A DNA stretch of 21,798 nucleotides from Paramacrobiotus richtersi (GCA_034698045.1 JAQGAU010001055.1:1-21798), one strand, 5' to 3'; numbered from the stretch's first letter, positions 1-10,646 are shown. Made by a program: numbers and translations. The notes: generated by a model from the sequence alone, not told the origin.

Positions 1-191
1 GCTATTTTTAAACTTACAGATAGCGCAAAAAAACACACTATTCTAGGCTCACTTTCGGCTACTAGCTGTCGTCTTAAACAAAGAACCACACTTGCCAATA
101 CAATTCATCATTAGGTACATGGATGAATTGTAATTGCATTTCGCTTAAGCTTCACGATTAAGTTGTTAACCATCTGTCTTTATCATTTTAG

Positions 192-322
192 ATGGCCCGG
201 TTCGGAGCTGGTCGCAGACTTACAGCTGGATCGGGATTTTTGTGCTAGTAATTGTGCTCGGAATTATATTCTATGTCGCAGGGCGTGTTTGGGATCCGTA
301 CTCGTATACGGTGATGCGGTAG
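192..322 (+). CDS. Probable 3'-terminal exon of an unidentified membrane protein (partial)
   Basis: A pyrimidine-rich tract ending in AG at 190-191 precedes an open frame whose first whole codon is at 194. It runs 42 codons to a TAG at 320-322. The product contains a clear membrane helix (WIGIFVLVIVLGIIFYVAG) flanked by Arg/Trp/Tyr-rich residues and ends WDPYSYTVMR. There is no in-frame ATG before the penultimate codon and a stop lies upstream at 167-169, so the start must be in an earlier exon outside the window. An AATAAA at 492-497 fits a poly(A) signal. Alternatively a GT at 319-320 (CG|GTAGGT) could be a donor, making this an internal exon. The hydrophobic helix is seen directly; the terminal-exon status is inference. 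I do not recognise the family. Confidence 0.45.
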
Positions 323-1339
323 GTCAATGCGAGGGAATAATTCTTTCACCGCGCTTTTGCATCCAAATTACTGTACAGCAAGTTAAATGGCGGATATATT
401 GAACTGAGTATGGCAAACTGTCGTGTATTACGCAGATTACATTAGCTCTTTCCTGTCTACAATGATATAAAATTCTGCTTCTTTGAGTTTAAATAAACCA
501 GATCTGTGTAATATATTCGATCGTGCATTGTACATAATGTGTCTTCGGTTTTGGCTGGTGCGGTTGTTGTTGTTATTAAACAATCATGTATAGTATTAAA
601 CCGATACCGATACGGACGCCATGTGACCCAGCAAGTTTCAGCTAGCTTGTAAGAATGAAATTTATCAGAAACGTTAACGAACCCACTTTGTATCATATCT
701 GATTTATCTGTGGAAACCGCCTGACTGATTCTGAGTTCAAACACACAATAATTACTTGAAGAACGTATAGCGACTGCATTTTGGAGGAAGATTGTCTTCC
801 CGTATATATGCGGAAATACTTTGCAAAGTTTTCCAGTTGCACATCGTATCGCGCTGCAGAATTCTTGTCGTACATTTTCTAGCTTAGTGGAAGGGCGCTG
901 GAGCATCATCCCACATAAAACGCCAGATTTTGTTACAGAGTAACGAGTGTGAACTTCTCATTCACTTCAATTCCGACAGGAAAAAACTCAGAAAAATTCT
1001 TTCTTTTATCGCTTTAACATAGGACATACCCACTGAAAGGTACTGACAATTGTGAATGCAAAGGACATTATCATGCAGTTGAGTAATGTTGCTGTACACA
1101 CGTATACGCGCACAGCTGGGCCATTTCCCCTCGGCAGGTAGTTGAATGTGTGGAATTCTAGGTTATCATTTGTTTCCATCTTCCCGCATATTTTTTATTA
1201 ACGCTCATATAACAGAAATCAATCTAATGGACAAAAACAGCAAATTTTACCATAACGTTATTGAAATACTACTACATAACATTGACAGTAGACATATTTA
1301 TATAAAATTTAGGATAAACAATAAAAAGGGCACAATCTG
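323..1339. other. Intergenic stretch, no supported gene
   Basis: AT-rich spacer between the left-edge exon and the 3' flank of the first DCST-like gene. It holds a plus-strand AATAAA at 492-497 and another at 1320-1325. A TTTATT at 1194-1199 could be a minus-strand poly(A) signal, but it is about 400 bases beyond the DCST-like stop. A 150-codon minus frame (457-909) lacks family features and usable context. Confidence 0.5.
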
Positions 1340-1600
1340 AGGTAGAAATTAAAAACAAATTGTTTGTGTTCCCTGGAGATTCCTATTGCAGATCGGAATG
1401 TACAGTGCAAGGAGACCGGTAAAAGTCCAACAGCAAAAAAAAACCGCACAATACATGCTTAGCAGTCATTACGTAACCTTATGGCACGGCACGGGTGTAA
1501 ACAGTAAAACCAGCAGCGAATGTCTTGATGGTAATTCAAATGCGCAAGTTCCAAAATGGCTCCTCTGTGACGGAAAAATGAATGTCACGCAAAAGACCCA

Positions 1601-4341
1601 CTACACACAGCAGACAAATTTGCTCGGCGGCGCTGGTAATGGCTTCTCGATCTTTTCTTCGCAGAGGACGCAAATAAGCATTTGATCATTCCCATCCTGC
1701 AGAATCTTCACGCACTTCTTACAGAACAGCGCATGACAATCTTGATTACCGCACTGCAACAAGTTGGTCTTTCCGCGCACATCTTTCCCACACCCGGCAC
1801 AGTTATGCTTCATCAGGTCCGATATCTTCTTAGCCAATACCGACGAGAAAACCCACCCATTCTCCGTATCATACCCTGCCAATTTGGATCTCTCGACCGC
1901 CTTATTCCGGAACTTGAAAAAATCCTTTATTTTCTTGGGTTTCTTTTTGTACAGCTTTTTGCATAGGTATTCATTCCTTTCCTCGCTTCTTTGAGGATAA
2001 AGATACGTCAACATCAGCTGTCGTAAACGAAGACAATAGCCATCCAAAATCAGCAACAACATGACGGACATCAAAATCACAATCGGGACGATGTAATCAT
2101 GACTCTTCAGTTGATGCAGCACCGGTGCACATTTGTCCATGTCAATGCTGATGTTGTACTTATCATTGGAAGGAAATCCTTCAAATAGTTTAGGAAATAA
2201 GACATCAGCCATTAATCCTCTACCCCGAGGTGTCAGTTGAAAGTCATCCTGTCCAGATATGGAACCACCGGCTCTCGAAGAATACTGCATCAGACTGATA
2301 AGCCATTCCAATGTTAAATTACAACAGAACATGATTACAGTGATCAGTGCATAGATGGCCGGGATAATCATCCCAGACTTGATGGCTGCACGTTCCAGTA
2401 GGGATAACGACAAAGACGTGATGTCCACCAATCCGCAGAGCTGTTTTTTCGTTAGCTTCACCTTTTGGACTTCGTCTTCGTCTTCCATTTCTTGTTTTAG
2501 TTCGGCGTACATCCCTTTCACTGTTTTGGTAACATAAACGTTATCAAAATTGTTAGATCGGAGGTAGTTCCCAATGTATCTCCAACAGCTAAAATACAGG
2601 ATGAGGAACGCAAACGCTGTGAAGTATTTAATAACTCCTGTTGCTGTTTGAAAATCCTTAATGCCCTTCACCATGATATTCAACTGGCGAGTGATATTCT
2701 TCAGTCGTTCAAAGTCCGTGTTTAAATGATTCAAATTCTTCCTGACACTGTTAATCCCAACATCCTGGAAGACTTCTTCCCGGATGTTATGCAGCTTCCT
2801 TTGGGAATATTCCTGGATAAACGTGAGATTGTAGAGAGCATCATCTAACTGCTGCGCAATGGCTTGCTTTCCCTGATCTACTCTGTTCCGTTTGGATCCA
2901 AAGTACAGCGATGGATCAATAGCTTTTTTCACCGCGCTTCCGGTTGTCTGGAGCCGATTGATGATCCCGTGCAACGCTAAGAGATCCTGGACAGTCCGCA
3001 ATCCGCGGACGCTGTTGGATATGGCGCCGATATGTTCATTGATACTTCGTAGTTCTTCACGGTACTTCTTGGCTTCGACGTTCCATCGGCCACCGGTTTC
3101 GTTAACTTTTTGGAGAATGTTGGCGTAAGGTTTAGTGGCGCGCTGGAAGACCTGTTCAAACAAAATTTATCTGTTACATACATTTTTGCTGGATTTTAAT
3201 AGGTACATATAATTTTATGTGTATAATGAATGCGGTATTGAGAGAAGCGGAAATTATCGCGGTGATCACATCGAGCATACAATGCCGAGGTATGTATCTG
3301 CTCTCTTTGGTTGTTTTCTGCACTTTGCTACGGTAACGAAATCCTAGAAAGCGCAGTCAAATTTTTGAAAATCACGATATCAATGTGTGATAAATCTATT
3401 TTCAGCATGACTCCGACTTCCAAGTATTCCAACAATTCATACCGATTACATAATCAAGGTCATGCCAAGTGCATCTGGAAGCACTTGTTCTGTAATTCAT
3501 ATTAAATCAGTTTAACAATAATAATATAATCTCACAGTAAAGTGTAAACCTGATTACTTATGTATCTGTATGTATGTACCTTTAAACATGATTTAAATAC
3601 TTTTACGTGTGTTTGCACTGACAGTGACAAGTGCGCTGGCAACACTTACAATCTATGTAGAAATGCAAATCCCATAAAGAGCTTTTAGTCGAACAATCAA
3701 GTTTAATTACTGCGAGAAAGCACACGAAACACTGCAGGTTCCATACCATTCGTAAATATGTTGGCCAGATCTCAAAATTTTTATCCTAATATTTCGCAAA
3801 ATGGTTAAACATGTACAAAACTTTATCATGGTTGCTACCATTTTTATTTCGATTGTTACTAACTGTACACGAGAAGTTGAGGATCACACAGCATGTAGCA
3901 CCACATGATGCATATAAACTTACATACCTTATCAGTTTCATTGGTCAGCAGATGTCCAGCGCACACCGTCGAGTTGATGATACTGTTCGAATTCCGACTC
4001 ATGTTGTTAATTGGCCCAGCCAACAGGGTACTCATCACCACCGCCAACAATGCCGAGCGTCCATGTCGCATGCCCAGATGCGGCACAACCAGAATACATG
4101 TAATCCGAAAACGCGGACTGAAGATGGACAGACATATCAGAATCCCCGACAGGGATGATGTAACGATCACCGCCGATAAGGGACTACTGTAGAAATACAA
4201 CCAGGCAAATGTCCCACACAGCGTTACGATGAAACAGACCGCCCAGGCAATAGCGAACAATCCCGGCTTTTTGTGGATGCGCTGTTGAGGATCGGATTTG
4301 GGGGTGAGTTTCTCGAGGATGGTCTCGCTTCGTTTCAACAT
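1601..4341 (-). CDS. DC-STAMP domain/RING-like protein, DCST1/DCST2 family (copy A)
   Basis: Two exons on the minus strand, 4341-3928 and 3151-1601 (stop TAG), joined in phase 0 across a 776-base intron (AAG|GTATGT ... AACAG|GTC), give 654 residues. Exon 1 has hydrophobic stretches near residues 28-50, 53-74, 79-89 and 95-110, then the AGPINN motif at 108-113 and a Cys/Asn-rich loop (STVCAGHLLTNET) typical of DC-STAMP relatives. Exon 2 has a long, partly helical extracellular-type stalk, then membrane segments near 309-329, 397-418 and 491-509. Between the first two lies the family-like FDNVYVT. Residues 589-635 carry a CxxC, Cx4C, CxxC, CxxC array, the RING-like finger of DCST1, sneaky and SPE-42. 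Known relatives are sperm membrane proteins needed for gamete fusion or sperm membrane breakdown; human DCST1 is also reported as a ubiquitin ligase. Length is near the usual 650-710 residues and the frame is intact. Which of DCST1 or DCST2 is closer cannot be told. Confidence 0.9.
3152..3927 (-). other. Intron of DCST-like copy A
   Basis: Phase-0 GT-AG intron. Its position is identical to that in copy B, and short blocks match copy B's intron (for example ACATCGAGCATACAATGCCG near 3267-3286 against a similar run near 8308-8335), so the intron was copied with the gene. I see no gene inside it. Confidence 0.75.
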
Positions 4342-4391
4342 TTTTGTCAGAAGTCAAGGAGTATAGACATCAAGCAGTATTACGTCATGCA

Positions 4392-4548
4392 GTTCAGGTA
4401 GAAAATTGGCACATTAGGAAATGCTGTGGCATATCTGAACGACATGAAAGAAACAGAGTCATAATCGTGTACACTTCAGGTAGAAATCAGTAACATTAGA
4501 ACCGCTGCGGCATATCTGAACTATATGAAAGCAACAGAATCATAATCG
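4392..4548. repeat. 81-bp-period tandem repeat, two copies, upstream of DCST copy A
   Basis: Units begin at TTCAGGTAG at 4393 and 4474 and both end in ATAATCG (4461-4467 and 4542-4548), so the period is exactly 81 bases with no indel. By eye the units are about 80% identical, sharing GGCATATCTGAAC and TCATAATCG. The equivalent flank of copy B has one degenerate unit starting at 9251. It lies about 50-200 bases upstream of the copy A start codon, so it may sit in the 5' UTR or promoter. Confidence 0.8.
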
Positions 4549-4705
4549 GCGATAGAGTTTCAAACAGTTTCTTCTATGGAATCATGACAAGCGCTTCTCT
4601 TTGGAAATGGTTTTTCACAAAGCTAACAGAGCGAGTGCCGATCCCATTCCAATCCTTTTTTTCGGCTTTTCTTCGTTTAATTTGTTAGTCAGTGCTGCGA
4701 TGAAT

Positions 4706-4880
4706 AGTGTGTGAATTCTTCGGCGAATCCACAAAAATTTCATGTGCTCTGGATTATTTCATTCTCGAGGGGTGTTGAGTATGAGTAACTCATTAAACAG
4801 CTGACTGGTATGTTTGCTATAGGATTTTGATCTGATTAAAAATTATCTGTCATCTTCAAATGTCTCATGTGTAATCCAGG
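4706..4880. promoter_or_regulatory. Conserved non-coding block upstream of DCST copy A (putative regulatory)
   Basis: About 175 bases align with 9343-9513 upstream of copy B, at roughly 70% identity by eye, although nearby flank (4560-4700) has no clear partner. The best-kept core is ACTCATTAAACAGCTGACTG at 4788-4807, which matches 9426-9445 at all but one base and contains a CAGCTG E-box. The conservation is seen directly; a promoter or enhancer role is inference. Confidence 0.4.
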
Positions 4881-6398
4881 CCATGGCCAAGGCAGCAAAT
4901 TTACCAGCCGCTAATGCCGATTGTTTCACATGGTCAATACCTGTATTATACCGTCGTTTGTAACACAGTTTTGGTAGTATGTGTATTTAATTCTTTAAAA
5001 TATCAGTTCGGACATCCTGCTTGGTCAAAAAAAGTACGAACAAAGATATCAGCAAATACATAAAGACTGTGTAGAAGCGCGGTTTTTCCCCAACCGCATA
5101 ATCTTGTGTTACTTCAGGAAAGTTGATTTTACTTTAGAACAGTTTATGGCTAATCATACAACAATCATTTAAAAAATTCGAGGTAAAAAGAAGGCTGCGT
5201 TCGGCAAGCAAGTATTAGAAGGCACAGCAGCGCACCGAGGAAGAGTGTTAATTAATTGTCTACTGTATGTACAGCAGAACACTTTTCTGTTATGTATCAA
5301 CAGCCAAAGTCCAAAGAGAATTTCCTACAGTACATATATGTATCGTAATCATAGGTAAGTACTGTACAATCGCTGCGCTGATAGACCGAAGCAAGGAGCC
5401 AAGAGAGGAACTCGTTTTCGTTTTTGTTCCGTGTCATACACAGGAAGATGCCGCTGGAAACTGGAGCTTACATTTTGCATGCTGTAAAATATGTATGTGT
5501 GTCTGTAGTCGCGAAAGAATGATGGCATCTGACACAAAGAAATCATGCTATTCGTGTAACACACATTTCGTTCAGTTCACATACTGTAGTTAATAGCTTT
5601 GAATCATGTTTATTCTTTTGTTCCATACCACGTAAATCGTGATAATAGCGACATCCGCAGGAAGAAAGAAGGGATCGCCAGACAATCGCTTCCGTGCACT
5701 CCGATTCCAGCTATGTGTCAACTGTCAAGCTGGTCAGTGGGTGTTTGTTTGTCAAATTCTGAATTTTTCTCGTGACCAGATACTTCAGCTGTTTCATTAA
5801 TTATTGCCACGCTTTAATATTACATGTATGTTCGTGTAGGCTAGGCGATTCCCACGGACTATAGGTCCACCACGCAGCGCACACAATTATGCGTAAGTAC
5901 CACCTGACCTTCACACAATTACAGACCAACTGAGCGGAAGTTCTGTTTATCACCTTATTACTGTCGCACACGCAGACACAAGCGCAGTCCATTGAATATA
6001 GAGGACGATATGGACCTTCGCTACCGTGCTGTTGCGCAGCACTTCCGGTTCTTGTACCTCCGCGCAGGAAATGGCCGAGGTGGAAAAATCCTCGTTTTCG
6101 TTTTGCTAATATAGAGCGGGCGCTCATTGTTAGCTGCTTTGCATGCAAAAACAATCGATCAGTTACGTTGTGACTGGACGAACCGGTACACGGCCTGACA
6201 TAGTTTTACAGAAGCCATATTCACGCAACATTTATGATAAAAAAATGAAAATGGCGTAATATGAGGTAGACAGTAAAACACTACGCAAAACTTATAGTTT
6301 TCACCTGGAAATTCCCCTACCAGATGGGAATGCACAGATCAAGAGATATGTTACAGTCGTAGAGATTGAAAAACGATAACAGAAAACACAATCCACAA

Positions 6399-6427
6399 GT
6401 ACGATATGTAAATCGTACGATATGTAA
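6399..6427. repeat. Short direct repeat GTACGATATGTAA, two copies
   Basis: The 13-mer GTACGATATGTAA occurs at 6399-6411 and again at 6415-6427, a 16-base period. Together they form GTACGA...TCGTAC mirrored ends. It lies about 130 bases beyond the stop codon of copy B and is absent from copy A, so it is a local slippage or duplication after the copies separated. Confidence 0.7.
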
Positions 6428-6554
6428 CCCTGCGGCACGGCTGAACAACCAGCAGCGGATGCCTTGAGGGTAATACGGAATGAGGAAGATGCGAAATGGC
6501 TTATTCACAACGAAAATCAAACAACGATATGCAGAGCAGCTGAAGCAGCTTCCA

Positions 6555-9205
6555 CTAGACACAGCAGCTAAATTTACTCAGTGGCTCTGGCAGCGGTTTC
6601 TCGATCTTTTCTTCACAGAGGACGCAGATGAGCATTTGATCATTCCGGTCCTGCAGGATCATCAGGCACTTTTTGCAGAACAGCGCATGACACTCTTGAT
6701 TGCCGCACTGCAACAAGCTCGTCTTTCCGCGCACATCTTTCCCACACCCCGCGCAATTGTGCTTCATCAAGTCCGATATCTTCTTCGCCAATACCGACGA
6801 GAAAACCCACCCATTCTCCGTGTCATACCCTGCCAATTTGGATCTCTCGACCGCCTTATTCTTAAACTTGAAAAAATCCTTAATTTTCTTGGGTTTCTTC
6901 TTGTACAGCTTTTTGCACAGGTATTCGTTCCTTTCCTCGCTTCTCTCAGGGTAAAGATACGTCAACATGAGCTGTCGTAATCGAAGACAATACCCGTCCA
7001 AAACAAGCAACAGCATCACGGAAAACAGAATCACAATCGGGACGATGTAGTCGTGACTTTCCAGTTTATGCAACATCGGTGCACATTTATCCATCGCAAT
7101 AGTGATGTTGTATGTATCATTGGAAGGAAATCCTTCGAATAGCTTGGGAAACAAAACATCAGCCATTAATCCTTTACCCTGCGGTGTCAGCTGAAAGTCA
7201 TCCTGTCCAGTGATAGAACCACCGGCTCTCGAAGAATACTGCATTATAATGATCAGCCATTCCAACGTCAAATTACAGCAAAACAAAATGACGGTCATCA
7301 CTGCATAGATCACCGGGACAATCATTCCTGATTTGATGGCTGCACATTCCGGTTGGGATAAGGACAAAGATGTAATGTCCGCCAATCCGTTCAACTGTTT
7401 CTTCGTAAGCTTGACCTTTTGGATTTCGTCGTCATCTTCCATCTCTTGTTTTAGTTCGGCATACATACCTTTCACTGTTTCAGTAACATACACGTTATCG
7501 AACTCGTTGGAACGGAGATAATTCCCAATGTACCGCCAACAACTGAAATACAGGAAAAGGAAAGCAAACGCGGTGATGTATTTGATAACTCCGGTCGCTA
7601 TTTGAAAGTCTTTAATACTTTTCACCATAGTATCCAACTGTCGGGTGATATTCTTTAAACTTTCAAAGTCTGTGTTCAGATTGTTCAGATTCTTTCTGAT
7701 ACTGGTAATTCCAACGTCCTGAAATACTTCTTCCCGGATATTATCCAGTTCCTGTCGGGAACGTTCTCGCACAAGCGCCAGATTTGCCAGTGAATCACTC
7801 AAATGCTGTGCAATTATTTGCTTCCCGTGATCATTTCTGTTGCGCTTCGATCCGAAGAATGGCTCTGTGTGGCCCATCGCTGGCGATGGATTAACAGCCT
7901 TTTCGACCGCGCTCCCGATTGAGATACGATCGATGATCCCGCGCAAAGCCAAGAGATGCTGGACAGAGCTAAGAGATCCGCGGACGCTGTTTGATATGGC
8001 GGTTATGTTTTCATTGATGCTTTGCAGTTTCTCACGGTACTTCTTCGCTTCGATGTTCCACTGGTTGCCGGTTTCGTTGACCTTTTGGAGGATGTTGGCG
8101 TAAGGTTCAGTGACCTGCTGGAAGACCTACACAAAACAAAGTATCTTGTGCGTGTTCTTCCAGTACAAATACAGATACATGTAAATGTTTGTTGCGTGAA
8201 CATAGGGACAAAACGCAATAAAGGCTGTATTTTTTTGCTATGCATATGTGTTGTACAGTACGTCATCAGAAGCAGCGCAAATACAAGCAGAAACCAGAGA
8301 CCAGGTCATGGAGAAACATCGACGCATGCACAAAATGCCGAGGTAACGTCACGTATAGCGTAGCATTACAAATGAGGCTTCGCCATACCTTTGCTTAGTC
8401 GTGATGGGAGATTATCCCCCATCACGGTTTAGTGAAGTCTTTCGTAACAAAGCACCAGAAAATTTTCAAGATCATATCAGTCCGAGACTCCGAGAAATCG
8501 GTATCATCATGATGACTCCGGTTTCCGAGCGTCGTGGCAACATCCGGTGTGTAATAATTAAAGTTTTAAGTTTCTAAATTCTACCATGTCACTAAATAAA
8601 TTTTGAACTTTAAATCGTTATTTAAAGCCGGTTTCTTAGCACCATTGGTCATCTTTTTGCAATGATAAAGACCACTCTATGTCTATGTAGTAATAAATGT
8701 ACATACATATATGTGAAAATCACACTGACAATGTGAGATATCAAATTTCAAAAGTATGTCTGAGTATGCAGCCGGCTGACTGACGATCCTGTACCTTCTC
8801 AGTTTCATTTGTCAGCAGATGTCCAGCGCACACCGTCGAATTGATAAAACTGTCCGCATTCCTGCTCATGTTGTTAATTGGCCCAGCCAACAGGGTACTC
8901 ATCACAACCGCCAACAACGCCGAACGTCCATGTCGCATGCCCAGATGCGGCACCACCAGAATACACGTAATCCGAAAACGCGGACTGAAGATGGACAGAC
9001 AAATCAGAATCCCCGACAGAGAGGATGTAACGATCACCGCCGATAAGGGACTACTGTAGAAATACAGCCAGGCAAATGTCCCACACAGCGTTACGATGAA
9101 ACAGATCGCCCAAGCGATGGCGAACAATCCCGGTTTTTTGTGGATGCGTGGTTGAGGATAAGATTTTGGGTTGAGTTTCTCAATGGTCTCGCTTCGTTTC
9201 AACAT
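6555..9205 (-). CDS. DC-STAMP domain/RING-like protein, DCST1/DCST2 family (copy B)
   Basis: Two minus-strand exons, 9205-8795 and 8126-6555 (stop TAG), are joined in phase 0 across a 668-base intron (AAG|GTACAG ... TGTAG|GTC) and encode 660 residues. I chose the ATG at 9205 because it aligns with the copy A start; the codon three triplets upstream is TTG, not ATG. Membrane segments, the AGPINN motif, the FDNVYVT region and the eight-cysteine C-terminal finger are all retained, so the gene looks functional. Compared with copy A it lacks one residue near position 9. It has about seven extra residues in the stalk (SPAMGHTEPF region), and differs mainly in the stalk and around LSLSQPECAAIKSG. 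Overall protein identity looks above 80% by eye. Relatives act at the sperm membrane in fertilisation; that role here is inferred from the family. Confidence 0.9.
8127..8794 (-). other. Intron of DCST-like copy B
   Basis: Phase-0 GT-AG intron, alignable in patches with the copy A intron. It contains a foldback at 8400-8426 that copy A does not show. No gene is seen inside. Confidence 0.75.
8400..8426. repeat. Perfect 9-bp-stem foldback in the copy B intron
   Basis: CGTGATGGG at 8400-8408 is mirrored exactly by CCCATCACG at 8418-8426 with a 9-base loop. It could form a hairpin in DNA or in the pre-mRNA. No terminal repeats or target-site duplication suggest a transposon. Confidence 0.6.
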
Positions 9206-9342
9206 TCTTGCCAAAGGTCATTTGACATCCAGAGGTGTTACGTACGACAATTCAGGTAGAATTTAGCGACGTTAAATTTCCTGCGGCATACTGAAACCTT
9301 TAATTTGCCTAGACTACATGAAACAAAAAAGCGGCGATTAAA

Positions 9343-9513
9343 AGTGTGTGAACTCTTTGGCGAGTCCATCAAGCTTCTTGCACAGTAGATTGTTTCATTC
9401 GTGGGGCGTATAGTGAGGATGTGTTACTCATTAAGCAGCTGACTGCCATATTTGGTATACGATTTTGATCTGACTAAAGAGGTATCTGTCGTCTGTACAT
9501 GCCTCACCTGCAA
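9343..9513. promoter_or_regulatory. Conserved non-coding block upstream of DCST copy B (putative regulatory)
   Basis: Partner of 4706-4880. The core ACTCATTAAGCAGCTGACTG is at 9426-9445. It lies about 140-310 bases upstream of the copy B start codon, closer than in copy A because copy B lacks the repeat doubling and the 4560-4700 segment. Regulatory function is inferred from conservation only. Confidence 0.4.
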
Positions 9514-10286
9514 TCCAGACCAAGATCGATCAAGTTACATTACCATTATTTTCTATAACAGAAATTAATAAATGAGCGAGCAGCCGTTAGAAAAACGGAC
9601 AAGCGCTTCGAATTCCTCAAATTATAACGAATCTGCTGTTAATATGTTGATACAAGTACACACTTCTATTCAACGGATTTATGTTATCAACCGAACCCTT
9701 CCAGTTATCTTAAAATCTTTGCCGTCATTCTTCCGGTGCCATCATCAACAAAATTGTGACCGGCTGTAACTTATCAAAACTGTTTAGAGTCTTCAGACTG
9801 TACGGAAATGTCCGGACGTCGCAGACTAATGTCCAGTATGTATTAGGATATCAGCTGTCCAGACATCGTGCATGTGGTAGACAAGAAAGTCCTTGGTTGC
9901 TAATTACTCCATAAATCTTCATAATTTATCAACACTTAGATCTTGATCTTAAATTGTCGTTAAAGAGTTTATCTCCAGATTTGTAGAGCAAGTCTGTGCG
10001 TTCATACGTTCCTTTAAGAAAATATGATCAAAGAGTCGTCTTTACTCTCGTGACGACTGAAAATCTCATATTACCAAGCGTAAACTTTATGAGCCGCAGT
10101 CAGCACAAAACGTCCTTAAGGCTTAAGCTTGGCGCGACCGTTAATTGTTGATGCAGTCCGTAGTGCTGTCACATTGCTATCAGAATAATTTATTTTATAT
10201 ACTTCTGTTTAGGAAGAAAATCATTTCAAGAATCGCATTTCGGTATCCATTATTGCATATAATCGTACTGTTGTCGCCTGTACCAG

Positions 10287-10412
10287 GAAGAAGTGCTTGC
10301 AGCACTCGGACGGTGCGAACTCGACCTCGGTTTAACGGGGAGCTTGATAGTTTTAGCAAAACGTATAGATCAACCGGTTTCAGTTTGCGGTCGTTCATCT
10401 GATTCAACTTGA
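10287..10412 (+). other. Possible coding exon, unidentified
   Basis: A pyrimidine-rich tract ending in CAG at 10284-10286 precedes 41 open codons to TGA at 10410-10412. The product begins EEVLAALGRCELDLGLTGSL and looks protein-like, with regular hydrophobic spacing. The minus strand is open over the same segment too (from an ATG near 10397, beginning MNDRKLKPVDLYVLLKL), so the coding strand is uncertain. There is no homolog I recognise and no linked exon, hence low confidence. Confidence 0.2.
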
Positions 10413-10646
10413 ATCATTCAAGGTAATTAACCATTACATGCAGCACTTTAGTAAACTGCGTACCCTATACCTGCACGTACGGTGGGATATCAGTTTAATA
10501 CTTTACATGACTGCAAATATTTGGACAGGTGAGTATGTAAATCATGCACGTCTGCTGGCAACCTTGGTCATGGTAGCCATACGCTCCGGAGGTATATCGG
10601 ATCCTGAGACCTCGTCTGTATATTAGCCTCGCTAGCTCGGACAGCA

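Larger units (their letters stand above)
1340..4895 (-). repeat. Tandem duplication unit A (DCST-like gene plus flanks)
   Basis: This block aligns with 6262-9530 across the 3' flank, both exons, parts of the intron and the 5' flank. In the 3' flank, a run near 1512-1537 (CCAGCAGCGAATGTCTTGAT and on) matches one near 6450-6476. In the 5' flank, about 175 bases at 4706-4880 match 9343-9513. Stop codons of the copies are 4,954 bases apart and start codons 4,864 apart. Edges are approximate, judged by eye. Confidence 0.8.
4342..6261. other. 5' flank of DCST copy A and spacer to copy B
   Basis: This region holds an 81-base-period tandem repeat (4392-4548) and a conserved flank block (4706-4880). 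From about 4,896 to 6,261 is spacer with no counterpart next to the other copy. Frames at 5267-5593 (plus) and 5801-6154 (minus) show no domains, no conserved partner and no convincing splice context. A 26-codon frame starting at ATG 4883 has a good start context (GCCATGG) but nothing else to support it. Confidence 0.5.
6262..9530 (-). repeat. Tandem duplication unit B (DCST-like gene plus flanks)
   Basis: Second copy of the block at 1340-4895, in the same orientation (head to tail). Its 3' flank carries a private short duplication at 6399-6427, and its 5' flank lacks the 81-base repeat doubling seen in copy A. Edges were judged by eye from where matches fade. Confidence 0.8.

Noticed and set aside
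457-909. 150-codon minus-strand frame
   Set aside because: Longest frame in its region, but no domain, signal, conserved partner or usable context. One frame of this length is not surprising in 22 kb of AT-rich DNA.
1682-1994. Plus-strand frames antisense to the RING-like exon, present in both DCST copies (also 6700-6954)
   Set aside because: Their conservation follows from the conserved sense coding sequence; they are shadows.
3811-4192. Plus-strand frames over DCST exon 1 (also 8819-9059)
   Set aside because: Antisense shadows of a conserved exon.
5267-5593. 108-codon plus frame between the DCST copies
   Set aside because: No recognisable features; not conserved near the other copy.
5801-6154. 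117-codon minus frame with a basic start (MSARSILAKRKRG)
   Set aside because: Cys/Val low-complexity middle (CACVCVC), no splice partner and no family match.
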